DNA of 64,000 nt from Type-B symbiont of Plautia stali (GCA_001485295.1 BBOA01000009.1:47445-111444), one strand, 5' to 3'; counted from the stretch's first letter, positions 9,013-19,700 are shown. A program made the numbers and translations. Notes: generated by a model not told the origin, from the letters alone.

Positions 9013-9535
9013 TATACCCGCCTAGCAGCGCCACAAGACCGACCGAGAGCAGCGCCAAGGTCGCCTGCGACGACCAGTAGACCAGTAGACCAGTAGACCA
9101 GCCAGCACCGAGCTGATGACGAATATCAGCGAGCCCTATAGCCACAATGGACCGTACTTCAGTTCAATCTGCTGCGTCCAAGTGGCGGCTAGCGCATTGC
9201 TGAGCGGCACCAGCTGCGAGAAGAAGAGGTTAAAGCTCACAATGACCAACAGCAGCCACAGCCACTGCTGCCCGACCCAGTAGACGGCAGCTAACAAGCA
9301 AGTCATCAGCGCCAGCAGCCGCAGCGCGTTGATCAGCTGCGCAGGATGCTTCACCTGCAAGCGATCAGAAGGCTGCCCATAAAGCGCGCCATCATGCCGC
9401 AGCCGCCGCAGCCCGATTTTTCTGTGTCGAGGCAGATGACTTTTAGCCAGACGCCCCAGAAAGGCAGATAGATGCTATAGCAAAAAAGTAAGTGAAATAG
9501 CCAAGACCAAGCCATTTTGCCGAGCCGATCGCCAT
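9013..9535 (-). pseudogene. hcaT: HcaT-like MFS transporter remnant
   Basis: From an ATG at 9535 the minus strand gives AKWLGLGYFTYFF, IYLPFWGVWLK and MMARFMGSLLIA. In another frame it continues LINALRLLALMTCLL, LVIVSFNLFFSQLVPL and LAATWTQQIELKYGPLWLW. This is the N-terminal third of HcaT, the putative 3-phenylpropionate permease of the major facilitator family (379 residues in E. coli). Frameshifts occur near 9480 and 9360, and the C-terminal two thirds are deleted. An 8-bp tandem repeat lies in the decayed 3' part. Confidence 0.7.
9073..9101. repeat. 8-bp tandem repeat (ACCAGTAG, about 3.6 units)
   Basis: Three perfect copies of ACCAGTAG are followed by ACCAG inside the hcaT remnant. A unit length of 8 shifts the frame with each gain or loss, the usual product of replication slippage in sequence no longer under selection. 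Confidence 0.85.
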
Positions 9536-9596
9536 TCTACCTTCCCCGGTAAACGTCCATAAAGAGAATTGCGCGCTACTTTAACGTAAAAACGAC

Positions 9597-9627
9597 AATA
9601 AAAAAGGATGGCCAAGACCATCCTTTA
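9597..9627 (-). terminator. Terminator of glyA
   Basis: On the minus strand AAAGGATGG, a six-base loop and CCATCCTTT are followed by TTTATT, 23 bp after the glyA stop codon. This is a standard intrinsic terminator. Confidence 0.85.
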
Positions 9628-9649
9628 TCGCGGTCACATCGACAAACGC

Positions 9650-10906
9650 TTAGGCGTAAACCGGCAAACGTGCGCAGACGTCCAGCACTTTCTGCTTGAT
9701 GCGTTCGATAGTCGCTTCGTCGTTAACGTTGTCCAGTACGTCGGCGATCCAGCCAGCCAGATCGCGCACTTCCGCTTCTTTAAAGCCGCGACGGGTAACG
9801 GCAGGCGTACCAATACGCACGCCAGAGGTGACGAACGGGCTTTTCGGATCGTTCGGCACGCTGTTTTTGTTGACGGTGATATTGGCGCGGCCCAGCGCGG
9901 CGTCCGCTTCTTTACCGGTCAGGTTTTTGCTCACCAGATCGATCAGGAACAGATGGTTATGAGTTCCGCCCGACACGATGTCGTAGCCACGTTCGATCAG
10001 CACTTCTACCATCGCTTTAGCGTTCTTCGCCACCTGCTGCTGGTAGGTTTTAAAGTTTCGTTCCATCGCCTCTTTAAACGCCACCGCTTTACCGGCGATA
10101 ACGTGCATCAGTGGACCGCCCTGTCCACCTGGGAAGACGGCGGAATTGAGTTTCTTGTAGAGATCTTCGTCGCCGCCTTTCGCCAAGATCAGTCCGCCGC
10201 GCGGACCCGCCAAGGTTTTATGGGTGGTCGAGGTGACGATATGCGCGTGCGGCACCGGGTTAGGGTAGACGTCAGCGGCGATCAGGCCCGCTACGTGCGC
10301 CATATCGACGAACAGGTAAGCGCCGACGCTGTCAGCGATTTCACGCATTTTCGCCCAGTCGCAGACGCCGGAATAGGCTGAGAAACCGCCGACAATCATT
10401 TTCGGCTGATGAGTTTTCGTCAGCTTAGCCAGTTCGTCATAGTTGATTTTGCCACTCTCATCGATGCCGTAAGGCACGACGTTGTAAAGCTTGCCGGAGA
10501 GGTTGACCGGCGAACCGTGAGTCAGGTGACCGCCGTGCGCCAAGTTCATACCCAGAATGGTATCGCCCGGCTGCAGTAGCGCGGTGTACACGGCGAAATT
10601 GGCCTGCGAGCCGGAGTGCGGCTGCACGTTGGCGTAGTCGGCGCCAAACAGCGCTTTCGCGCGATCGATCGCCAGCTGCTCAACGATATCAACATATTCA
10701 CAACCGCCGTAGTAGCGTTTTCCCGGATACCCTTCCGCGTATTTATTGGTGAGCTGCGAACCTTGCGCCTGCATTACAAGTGGGCTGGTGTAGTTTTCAG
10801 AAGCAATCAGTTCGATGTGCTCTTCCTGACGCACTTTCTCTTGCTCCATCGCCTGCCACAACTCGGCATCATAATCGGCAATATTTATTTCACGCTTTAA
10901 CAACAT
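9650..10906 (-). CDS. glyA: Serine hydroxymethyltransferase
   Basis: GlyA converts serine and tetrahydrofolate to glycine and 5,10-methylene-THF, the main source of one-carbon units for purines and thymidylate; purL is also intact in this window. The 418-residue protein is collinear with the E. coli enzyme (417). The PLP lysine lies in [14 protein letters not shown], and [11 protein letters not shown] and [11 protein letters not shown] are intact. I chose the ATG at 10906 because AGGAG lies 7 nt upstream and [13 protein letters not shown] aligns with the E. coli start; an ATG 6 codons earlier is less likely. A PurR-type box lies about 115 bp upstream, and a terminator follows. No damage is seen. 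Confidence 0.96.
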   Translation of the reverse strand: MLLKREINIADYDAELWQAMEQEKVRQEEHIELIASENYTSPLVMQAQGSQLTNKYAEGYPGKRYYGGCEYVDIVEQLAIDRAKALFGADYANVQPHSGSQANFAVYTALLQPGDTILGMNLAHGGHLTHGSPVNLSGKLYNVVPYGIDESGKINYDELAKLTKTHQPKMIVGGFSAYSGVCDWAKMREIADSVGAYLFVDMAHVAGLIAADVYPNPVPHAHIVTSTTHKTLAGPRGGLILAKGGDEDLYKKLNSAVFPGGQGGPLMHVIAGKAVAFKEAMERNFKTYQQQVAKNAKAMVEVLIERGYDIVSGGTHNHLFLIDLVSKNLTGKEADAALGRANITVNKNSVPNDPKSPFVTSGVRIGTPAVTRRGFKEAEVRDLAGWIADVLDNVNDEATIERIKQKVLDVCARLPVYA

Positions 10907-11019
10907 CCGCATCTCCTGACTCAACTAACTTTTTAACGGCAGTTTAGGCTCCCTTAAGGAGCAAAGGCCAACAGTGTAAACCGTTTTGCCAAGAGACGGT
11001 AGAACTAATTTACTCAGGC

Positions 11020-11035
11020 ACGCAAACGATTGGCT
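11020..11035. promoter_or_regulatory. PurR-like operator upstream of glyA
   Basis: ACGCAAACGATTGGCT matches the PurR palindrome ACGCAAACGTTTGCGT at 13 of 16 positions. glyA is a known PurR target in E. coli, and the site lies in the region between divergent glyA and hmp, about 115 bp upstream of the glyA start. Confidence 0.6.
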
Positions 11036-11198
11036 CGCCGCTGAAACAGGATTTTTACGCTTTTCCGCTCCGCTGCTCTACCACGATTTTTGCTCAGGTT
11101 GCGAGACAGATTTTTTCAATTTGTACCTAAAACTTGCCGCTGGGATATCCCAAGCATAGAACAGAAAGGGTTATTTATAACCTCTAATGTACGATTAT

Positions 11199-11221
11199 AA
11201 CATGCATTTAGAATAAAACTT
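11199..11221. promoter_or_regulatory. NsrR-like operator upstream of hmp
   Basis: The left half-site AACATGCATTT differs by one base from the NsrR half-site AAGATGCATTT. A 1-bp spacer and the right half GAATAAAACTT (7 of 11) follow. NsrR represses hmp in the absence of nitric oxide. The site ends 21 bp before the hmp ATG, and a TATAAC-type -10 overlaps it. The operator is kept although hmp is broken. Confidence 0.55.
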
Positions 11222-11242
11222 TAGGCAACTTGTGGATACTTT

Positions 11243-12346
11243 ATGCTTGACGCTCAAACCATCGCTACCGTGAAATCGGCGCTTCCCGCCGTTGCCGCCG
11301 TCGGGCCGAAGCTTACCGCGCATTTCTATAACCGCATGCTGTCGCAACATCCCGAACTGAAAAACGTGTTCAATATGAACAAGCAGCGCAACGGCGATCA
11401 GCGTGAAGCCTTGTTCAACGCCATCTGCGTTTATGGCGTTAATCTCGATAATCTGGCGGCGTTGCTGCCGGTTATTGAAAAAATCGTGCAGAAACATACC
11501 AGCCTGCTGATTAAGCCGAAACACGCCATTATCGGCGAGAACCTGCTGGCGACGATTGAAGAGCTGCTGAATCCGGGCGAGGAAGTGCTAGCGGATGTGT
11601 TGATTTATCAGGAAACCGAACGGCAACAAGGCAGCTGGCGCGGCACGTGCCCCTTCCGCATCAGCGCCATCGAGGCGCAGAGCGCGGTGATCAAGAGCCT
11701 TACCCTGACACCGGTGGATGGAGGCCCGTTGGCGGTGTTTAAACCAAGCCAGTATCTGACCGTACAGCTGCATCCTGCCGAATTCGCCTTTCAGCAAAAT
11801 CGCCAATACTCCCTGACCCACACCAGTAACGGCAAAACTTACTGCATCGCGGTGAAGCACGACGCGCAGGGCAGCCTTTCCGGCTGGCTGCATGAGAAAG
11901 CGCAGGTGGGCGATGTGCTGAAGCTAACTGCGCCGCACGGCGACGTCTTTGTGGATGTCGCGACCGATATGCCGATGGCGCTGATCTCGGTGGGCGTGGG
12001 TGTCACGCTAACGCTGGCCGAGCAGCAGCATGCCGCCCTGATCACCTAACTGCACACGGCGGAAAACGGCGATCAGCACGCATTTGCCGATGAAGCCGCG
12101 CAAACCGGCGCTCGCCTGCGCGATTTTGAGAAACCGTCTGGTGGAGTGCCGGAAGCCGCCGATGCAGGCCGTTTCGATACCGAGGGCACGATGGATCTAG
12201 ATCTAGCCAGCGAATCCGCGCGGCTGCAGGACGCGCGCACGTAGTTCTGGCTGTGCGGACCGGTAGCCTTTGCAGTTCTGCGCGACGCGGGCGTAGAGGC
12301 CGCACGAATTTACTATGAAGTGTTTGGTCCGCATAAAGGGCTTTAA
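11243..12346 (+). pseudogene. hmp: Flavohemoprotein Hmp (NO dioxygenase), two stops and deletions
   Basis: Hmp oxidises nitric oxide to nitrate with a globin and an FAD/NAD reductase domain. A single frame of 368 codons can be followed, against 396 residues in E. coli, with TAA at 12047-12049 and TAG at 12242-12244. The globin part (LTAHFYNRM, NMNKQRNGDQREALFNAI, QKHTSLLIKP) lacks a block of about 17 residues after NPGEEVL, in the last globin helices. The FAD motif RQYSLTH is present, the GVGxTP nucleotide motif is eroded to GVGVTLTL, and FWLCGPVAF and YYEVFGPHKGL remain at the end. No functional enzyme is expected. It is divergent from glyA, and a hairpin repeat begins about 50 bp after the stop. 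Confidence 0.9.
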
Positions 12347-12394
12347 TGCCTCTTCAGAAACCGGCTGCTGACGGCACATAAAGCCCGCAAGCAG

Positions 12395-12484
12395 ATGATA
12401 TGGACAGAGCAAAGCGTCCCGCGCCATGGAAGGCACGGGCCGAGCTGGCAAGGATGCCGTATTTCGCGTCTTTGCGATCGGGCT
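12395..12484 (+). repeat. Dispersed 3'-flanking repeat, copy 2 (two GGA-loop hairpins)
   Basis: Hairpin 1 is CCCGCGCC (12418-12425), loop ATGGAA, GGCACGGG (12432-12439), with one mismatch. Hairpin 2 is GGCA (12447-12450), loop AGGA, TGCC. CTTTGCGATCG follows, as in copy 1. The element lies between the hmp stop and the 3' end of glnB. Its GGA-containing loops resemble CsrA/RsmA sites. Confidence 0.7.
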
Positions 12485-12537
12485 ATATCACCCGCGCTGG
12501 CGCTTGGCTAACAGACAAAACCCGCATGTTTCCGGCA

Positions 12538-12939
<402 letters not shown>

Positions 12940-13023
12940 TCAGGCTATCGGAACTTTCTCTGCTACGTGCCCTGCCCTCAGCGGCATCTTTAGAGCTCTC
13001 AGGCGCTTCTCCGCGCCAGAAAG

Positions 13024-14188
13024 CTACTCTTTAAAATCGCTGGCGTCTAGTTCATGTCGGGAGAGCAGCTTATAAAACTCGGTGCGATGGCGCCCGGCCA
13101 AGCGTGCGGCATGGGTGACGTTGCCTCTCGTCATCTGCAGCAGCTTACGCAGATAGTTAAGCTCAAACTGGTTTCGCGCCTCGACAAAGGTCAGCAATAC
13201 GCTGCTTTCACCGCTCAGTGCCTGCTCGACCAGCGCATCGCTAATCACCGGCGATGAGGTCAGCGCCACGCACTGTTCGATCACGTTCAAAAGATCCTCG
13301 CGAAACTCTTTCTTCTGCATTGCCTTTGGCAAATCGCGATGCGTGGCGGAGATAATGCGCACGTCTATATCGATATTATGATTGCTGCCGAGCGGGCGAA
13401 TCTTGCGCTCCTGCAATACGCGCAGCAATTTTACCTGTAGCGACGGCGGCATATCGCCTATCTCGTCCAAGAACTATCTCGTCCAAGAAAAGGGTGCCCC
13501 CTTCTGCCGCCTGAAACAGCCCTTCGCGCGCGCTTACCGCGCCAGTGAAGGCGCCTCTGTCGTGGCCGAACAACTCCGACTCCAGCAGCTGTTTCGGCAG
13601 TGCACCGCAGTTAATGGCGACAAACGGCTTTGCCGCGCGGGGGCTGGCAGCGTGGATAGCCTGCGCCAGCACCTCTTTACCGCTGCCGCTCTGCCCATTG
13701 ATCAGCACGCTGACGTCGGACTGTGACACCATATGCGCCTGCTCTAGCAGCCGCAGCATCGCGAGGCTGCGGGTAACGATCGCCTCCCGCCAGCGGTCGT
13801 CGCTGACCGGGGCGCGCTGCGCCAGCGCGTCGCTGATCGCTTTATAGAGTGCGTCGCGATCCACCGGCTTAGTAAGAAAGCTGAAGACGCCCTGCTGCGT
13901 GGCCGAGACGGCGTCGGGGATCGAGCCGTGCGCCGTCAGAATAATCACCGGCAGGCCGGGATTACGTTTCTGTATTTCGCCGAACAGCGCCAGCCCATCT
14001 ATCGCATCCATGCGCAAATCGCTGATCGCCAGATCGATCTTCTCTTTTTGCAGCAGATGCAGCGCCTCCGGGCCGCTAGCGGCGGTGATCACTTGATAGC
14101 CTTCGCTGCTGAGACGCATGCCCAGAAGCTCCAGCAGGCTGGGATCGTCATCGACCAGCAGCAAACGTGCGGATTGTCTCGGCATCAT
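13024..14188 (-). pseudogene. glrR: Response regulator GlrR (sigma-54 activator), broken
   Basis: GlrR (QseF) is the sigma-54 activator of glmY. The receiver domain is intact (LLLVDDDPSLLELLGMRL with the phosphoacceptor context ISDLRMDAIDG), as is the first part of the AAA+ domain (GQSGSGKEVLAQAIH, ESELFGHDRGAFTGAV). Inside [11 protein letters not shown] a 16-bp unit is tandemly duplicated at about 13459-13490, shifting the frame. A second lesion is an in-frame deletion of about 70 codons that joins KEFREDL directly to [14 protein letters not shown], removing much of the AAA+ core. The Fis-type DNA-binding end ([21 protein letters not shown]) remains. Two independent lesions mean loss of function. 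Confidence 0.92.
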
Positions 14189-14767
14189 GGCTCCTCATAC
14201 GGCGACGTGTTCGGCGCATGATCGCTCTCCGTGACGTCCAGCGTTTTGCGGGAAGAGAACTGACGTTCGATATTGGTCAGGCGCTCTAGGCTTATGCTGG
14301 GTGTCATTCAGTGTCTTGGGATCGAGCTGTGCGATCTGATTGCTGCGCCATAGCTGAATCAGCGGACGCACCACGTCGGGAAAACGACCGCTGTACTCAT
14401 CTAGCGCCTCGACGTAGTCGCGTCGTTCCAGCGGCGTCACGTTGCCGTTGGCCATTAAAATGCCGTTTTTGAAGGCGTGCGCCCAGCCTTCTACTAGCCA
14501 GCGATGCGCTTCGGCACATGCCTCTGCTGGCGACAGCCGTTCGGCGCAATCAATGGCGCGCAGGCAGTAAAGCGGATTGGGGGTTGCCGCCGCGCTTTCA
14601 TTGCGCCAGACGTTGCCGCACTCCGTCGCCAGATAATCGGGCAACCTGACCTCTTGCTCGGGGACAATAGCGTCGCGATGCGCGGTCGACGCGGCCGGCG
14701 AGGCGCTACCGCCGCTGAACGACAGGCTTAGCAGTGCTGTAAAAAGCGAAGCGAAGACGATCTTCAT
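14185..14767 (-). pseudogene. qseG: QseG, frameshifted
   Basis: QseG (YfhG) is an outer-membrane lipoprotein that in E. coli binds and inhibits the GlrK sensor. The first part matches: RLPDYLATECGNVW, NPLYCLRAIDCAERLSPAEA, WAHAFKNGILMANGNVTP and VRPLIQLWRSNQIAQL. After TLNDTQHK the frame shifts and the middle coiled-coil part is missing. The true C-terminus (LTNIERQFSSRKTLD through to SPYEEP) is readable in another frame, ending in a TGA that overlaps the glrR ATG. The signal sequence lacks an obvious lipobox cysteine. The gene lies in the glrK-qseG-glrR operon. Confidence 0.85.
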
Positions 14768-14770
14768 CTG

Positions 14771-16159
14771 CTAAGAATTCCTGGCTGTGTGATTCAGTAC
14801 GATACGAAAACAAACGTCGGCGTCTTTGCTGTCGATTAGCTGCAGATCACCCTGGATGCGACGCAGACAATCTTTAGCGATGCTCAGCCCCAGCCCGCTG
14901 CCTTTTACCGGCCCTTTGCGCTGCTGACTGCCCTGGAAAAAAGGCTCAAATATCATTTCCCGCTCTTTCGTCGGGATCGACGTGCCGCTATTGGCGACTT
15001 CAATCCACACCTTGTCGGCCTGCTGTTGACTACGTAGCCAGATGCTACCGGATTCGGCGCCGTAGTTCACGGCGTTCGAATATAAGTTATCAAGAGCGCG
15101 CATCAGCAGTATCGGCTCGGCAAGGCAGCGCGTCGCCCCCAGCTCGTAGTGCACATGCATCAGCTTAGCGCGCGCTGGCAGCGCGTGCGCGCTCACCACT
15201 ATATCCACTAGCTCGACGATATCGACCGTTTCCAGCGTCGTCGGACCTTCCGCCAGCTTACGGTTATAATCGAGTAGCTGCTCAATCAGGCGCTGCAGAT
15301 GACGGCTGTTGCTGTCTAGGATCGCCACCACCTCTTTTTGCTCGCTGTTAAGCGTGCCCACCACTTCGTCCGCCAGTAGTTCGGTCCCTTCGCGCATGCT
15401 GGCGAGCGGCGTTTTCAGCTCGTGCGACAGATGACGCAGAAACTTATGGCGCTGTGTCTCCAGCCAAGCGAACGCAGCTCGCGCGGGCCGCGGAACGCCA
15501 CGCTCGCGCCTAGCTTTTGCCCTTCGCCGAGCCGGTTAATCATGCATTCCACGCTTTTTACCGGTATGACAATCATGCGCGTAAAGAAGAGCAGTACCAG
15601 CGCTAGGATGACGATAAACAGCGTCAGCGCCTGCCAGCCGAAAAACTGGCCGCGATCGGCGATTTCGCGCTGCAGCTGCAGCCCGCGCGCAAAGACCACC
15701 TCGCGCGTCTCCTGCACGAGCTGAGCGTTATCGGCGGAAAAGCGTTACAGCGCCTGCGAAGCCGCAGCCACAGGATTGCCGTTGTCGCATTGTAAATCGG
15801 TCAGCTGTGGCAGGGTGGCACGCAGCGTCTGGAGAGCTGCCAGCGCGGGCAGATTTAAGGCGTGAGAATTGAGGATCTGACTGTAGCGCGCGCTGAGTCT
15901 GGTACAGGCGCGCCAGCGTGGCGTCGCCCAGCACACAATATTGCCGATAGCTGCGCTCCAGCTCCAGCGCGGTACGCGCTATCGCTTCGCTGCGCTGCAC
16001 GTCGGTAAAGGTATTGCGGCTGGTATCGGCCGCCTGATTACTTAACGCTGACAGGTTTTCCCAAGCCTGCCATGCCAGCACCAGTAGCGGCAGCACCAGC
16101 AAAAAAGCCATCAGCACCAGCCGACGCAACGAACGGGGAAATAAACGCCATCTTCTCAC
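14771..16159 (-). pseudogene. glrK: Sensor kinase GlrK (QseE), broken
   Basis: GlrK senses envelope signals and phosphorylates GlrR. The first membrane segment (LVLMAFLLVLPLLVLAWQAW) and part of the periplasmic domain are readable, followed by frameshifts near 15900 and 15730. The second membrane segment (LFIVILALVLLFF), the HAMP start and ELRSLG follow. Another frameshift near 15475 lies before the phosphorylation box HLSHELKTPLASMREG, which is present in the last frame together with an intact ATPase domain (NLYSNAVNYG, GSGLGLSIAKDC). At least three frameshifts are visible over the 475-residue gene. It lies downstream of glmY, as in E. coli. Confidence 0.9.
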
Positions 16160-16224
16160 ACGGTCGCTTCCTTAAATAAACGCTGCGAGGATGCTAGCGA
16201 AGTCCGCCTGCGGAAGATAGAGCG

Positions 16225-16257
16225 GAAATGAAAACGGCAGATCTTTCGGCCTGCCGT
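16225..16257 (-). terminator. Terminator of glmY
   Basis: On the minus strand ACGGCAG (16257-16251), a ten-base loop and CTGCCGT (16240-16234) are followed by TTTTCATTT. The stem is perfect. It lies between glmY and the glrK start. Confidence 0.75.
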
Positions 16258-16443
16258 GAGAGCGAAGCCGCAGCATCGCCTGAAAAGAGGTGGAGCCTTA
16301 CTCAACGGTGCGTCCGATGTTTGATAACGTTGCAAAGCAAACGATTATCGGTGGGTAGACGGCAGGCTTAGTTTGGTGCGTCATTCAATTTTTATGAACT
16401 CTACCGCAGGGTGGGGCAATCATAAACAGGAGAATGAGCCACG
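16227..16443 (-). ncRNA. glmY: GlmY small RNA
   Basis: GlmY titrates the adaptor RapZ and so stabilises GlmZ, which activates glmS translation and amino-sugar synthesis. The gene sits between purL and glrK on the glrK strand, its E. coli position. The expected 5' end, GTGGCTCATTC, matches the start of enterobacterial GlmY as I remember it. A good sigma-54 promoter lies immediately upstream and an intrinsic terminator ends the unit at about 215 nt, slightly longer than the 184 nt of E. coli. I cannot align the interior, so the identification rests on position, 5' end, promoter and terminator. It could be a decayed copy, but promoter and terminator look intact. Confidence 0.65.
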
Positions 16444-16453
16444 AATTGATATT

Positions 16454-16470
16454 GGCAAACTTCGAGCCAA
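16454..16470 (-). promoter_or_regulatory. Sigma-54 promoter of glmY
   Basis: On the minus strand TTGGCTCGAAGTTTGCC has the invariant -24 GG and -12 GC separated by ten bases (consensus TGGCAC-N5-TTGC). The -12 element lies 12 bp before the predicted glmY start at 16443. The known activator, GlrR, is broken in this genome. Confidence 0.75.
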
Positions 16471-16671
16471 CAGATAAATACTTTCTTTTTCAGATAGCTG
16501 CTAATATTGGCGCGCCTGTCTGAGCCGCTGGCGCCCGCGACGCTTCTGAATATGTCGTCAAAACCTAACGACTCAACGCCTCTTTTATTTAAGCAATATA
16601 AATCAGTAGGATAAATGCCACCTTTTAGCGACAAATATATAGTTCCTCTGTTGCTATTTCCCAATACCCAT

Positions 16672-16702
16672 AAAAAAAGAGAGCGCTGTCTCCTTTTTAC
16701 GC
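16672..16702 (-). terminator. Possible terminator of purL
   Basis: On the minus strand AAAAAGGAGA and TCTCTTTTTTT can pair around CAGCGC, ending in a T-run about 10 bp after the purL stop. The stem is A/T-rich and weak. Confidence 0.45.
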
Positions 16703-16710
16703 TGCTGGAA

Positions 16711-19700
16711 TTAGCCCAGCTGCTTACGCGCGTTGCGGAAAATACGCATCCACGGACTGTCTTCGCCCCACTCGGTCGGGTGCCAAGAGTTGCTCACCGT
16801 GCGAAACACGCGCTCTGGATGCGGCATCATAATGGTAACGCGTCCGCTTTCGTTGGTTACCGCCGTAATGCCGTTAGGCGAGCAATTTGGGTTAGCTGGA
16901 TAGGTTTCCGTCACCTTGCCGTAGTTGTCGACAAAGCGCAGCGCCACCAGCCCTTTCGCCTCTAGCACTGCCAGATGCGCGCCGTCGCGCACTTCAACAA
17001 AGCCTTCGCCGTGAGAGACCGCAATCGGCATATGCGAGCCCGCCATGCCGTCCAGCAGCAGCGACGGACTGGCGTCCACTTTCACCAAGCTGAAGCGCGC
17101 TTCGAAGCGCTCGGACTGATTGCGTACAAAACGTGGCCAGAGTTCGCTGCCCAAGATCAGTTCGCGCAGGTTCGACATCATCTGACAGCCGTTGCAGACG
17201 CCCAGCGCCAGCGTCTGCGGACGATGGAAGAAGTTTTCGAACGCATCGCGCACGCGGTTGTTGAACAGAATCGATTTCGCCCAGCCTTCGCCAGCGCTCA
17301 GCACGTCGCCGTAGGAGAACCCGCCGCACGCCACCAGCACTTGGAACTCCTCCAGACCGCGGCGTCCCGCAAGCAGATCGCTCATATGCACGTCAACCGC
17401 CGTGAAGCCCGCGCGGTGGAAAGCGGCCGCCATTTCGACATGGGAGTTAACACCCTGCTCGCGTAGCACCGCGACGCGCGGACGCGCGCCGGTGGCAATC
17501 ATCGGCGCCGCCACATCTTCTTCCGGCTGGAAGGTGAGATGGACGTTGAGGCCCGGATCATTGTCGTCTTTACGCGCTTCATGCTCTTGATCGGCGCAGA
17601 TCGGGTTATCGCGCAGGCGCTGCATCTGCCAGCTGGTTTCGCCCCACCAAGTACGCAGCTTGGTGCGGCTTTCGCTGTAGACCACGCTGTCGCCGGAGCG
17701 AATAACGAAACGGTCGCCGCGCTGCGCGCTGCCCAGCACATGGCTGCATCCGGCCAGGCCCTGCTCCGCCAGCACCTGCTCCACCGCATCGCCATCTTGC
17801 GCGTGGATTTGGATCACCGCACCCAGTTCTTCGGTAAAGAGCGCGGCCAGCACGTCGCTGCCCAGCGCGGCGATGTCGACGTCGATGCCGCAGTAGCCGG
17901 TAAAAGCCATTTCCGCCAGCGTCACCAGCAGACCGCCGTCTGAGCGGTCGTGGTAAGCCAGCAGCTTCTGCTGCGCCACCAGCGCCTGGATCGCATTAAA
18001 GAATCCTGCTAGCTGCTGCGCGTCGCGCACGTCGGCCGGCTTGTCGCCCAGCTGACGATAAACCTGTGAGAGCGCGGTGGCACCCAGCGTGTTAGCGCCG
18101 TTACCGAGGTCAATCAGCAGCAGCAGGTTGTCGCCGTCCGCCTGCAGCTGCGGCGTCACGGTGCGCCGCACATCTTCCACGCGGGCGAAGGCGGTAATCA
18201 CTAGCGACAGCGGCGCGATCATTTCGCGCTGCTCGATGCCCTCCTGCCAGCGGGTTTTCATCGACATAGAGTCTTTACCCACTGGAATGGTGATGCCCAG
18301 CGTCGGGCAAAGCTCTTCGCCCACCGCCTTGACCGCTTCGTACAGGCCGGCGTCTTCGCCCGGATGACCGGCGGCGGCCATCCAGTTAGCGGAGAGTTTA
18401 ACGCGTTTGAGATCGCCAATCTGCGTCGCCGCAATGTTGGTCAGCGCTTCGCCCACCGCCAAGCGGCCGGAGGCGGCGAAGTCGAGCAGCGCAACCGGCG
18501 CGCGTTCGCCCAGCGCAAACGCTTCGCCGTAATAGCTGTCGAGGCTGGCGGTGGTGACCGCACAGTTCGCCACCGGGATCTGCCACGGACCGACCATCTG
18601 ATCGCGCGCCACCATACCGGTCACGCTACGGTCGCCAATGGTAACGAGGAAGGTTTTCTCCGCCACGGTCGGCAGATGCAGCACGCGGTTCACCGCGTCG
18701 CTCAGGGTAATGGTGTCGCACAGCAGCGGCTCGCCTTTGGCCTGCTGCGTGGCGACGGCGCGCGTCATCTTCGGCGTTTTGCCCAGCAGCACGTCGAGCG
18801 GCATATCGATCGGCGTGTTGTCGAAATAGCTGTCGCTCAGACTCAGATGCTGTTCTTCGGTCGCTTCGCCGATGACAGCGTAAGGGGCGCGCTCGCGCTG
18901 ACACAGCGCATCGAACTGCGCCAGCTTCTCCGGCGCCACCGCCAGCACGTAACGCTCCTGCGACTCGTTGCACCAGACTTCCAGCGGACTCATGCCCGGC
19001 TCATCGCTGAAGATGTCGCGCAGGTTGAAACGGCCGCCGCGACCGCCGTCGATCACCAGCTCCGGCAGGGCATTGGAAAGACCGCCAGCGCCCACATCGT
19101 GGATAAAGAGAATCGGATTCTCTTCACCCATCTGCCAACAGCGGTCGATCACTTCTTGGCAGCGACGCTCCATTTCCGGGTTGTCGCGCTGCACCGAGGC
19201 GAAATCGAGATCTGCATCGGACTGGCCGGACGCCATTGAAGAGGCCGCGCCGCCGCCTAGACCGATATTCATCGCCGGGCCGCCCAGTACGATCAGCTTC
19301 GCGCCGACGGTGATTTCGCCTTTCTGCACGTGATAAGCGTGGATGTTGCCGATGCCACCCGCCAGCATGATCGGCTTGTGGTAGCCACGCAGTTCGACGC
19401 CGTTATGGCTGTTGACCTGCTCTTCATAGGTGCGGAAGTAGCCGTTCAGCGCCGGACGCCCGAATTCGTTATTAAACGCCGCGCTGCCCAGCGGACCTTC
19501 GGTCATGATATCCAGCGCGCTGACGATACTATCCGGCTTGCCGAAGTTCTCTTCCCAGGGCTGCTCGAAGCTGGGAATACGCAGGTTAGAAACCGAGAAG
19601 CCTACCAAGCCCGCTTTCGGTTTCGCGCCGCGCCCGGTGGCACCTTCATCGCGAATCTCACCACCAGAGCCGGTCGCGGCGCCTGGCCACGGCGAGATCG

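Noticed and set aside
9073..9101. Short tandem repeats as a CRISPR-like array
   Set aside because: Units are 8 bp without spacers and lie in a dead gene. Slippage explains them; no repeat-spacer pattern or cas gene exists in the window.
16540..16580. GlrR binding site upstream of glmY
   Set aside because: TGTCGT and ACGACT form an inverted repeat, but the spacing does not match the TGTC-N10-GACA pattern I associate with GlrR, so it was not annotated.
16401..16664. 87-codon minus-strand frame upstream of glmY
   Set aside because: It overlaps the glmY promoter and 5' end, lacks a ribosome site and matches nothing known to me. The regulatory RNA reading explains the conserved features better.
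18364..19239. 291-codon open frame on the plus strand inside purL
   Set aside because: It is fully antisense to conserved purL codons and shows no ribosome site or recognisable domain. Long antisense frames are expected in GC-rich coding DNA; those opposite iscS and lepB are of the same kind.
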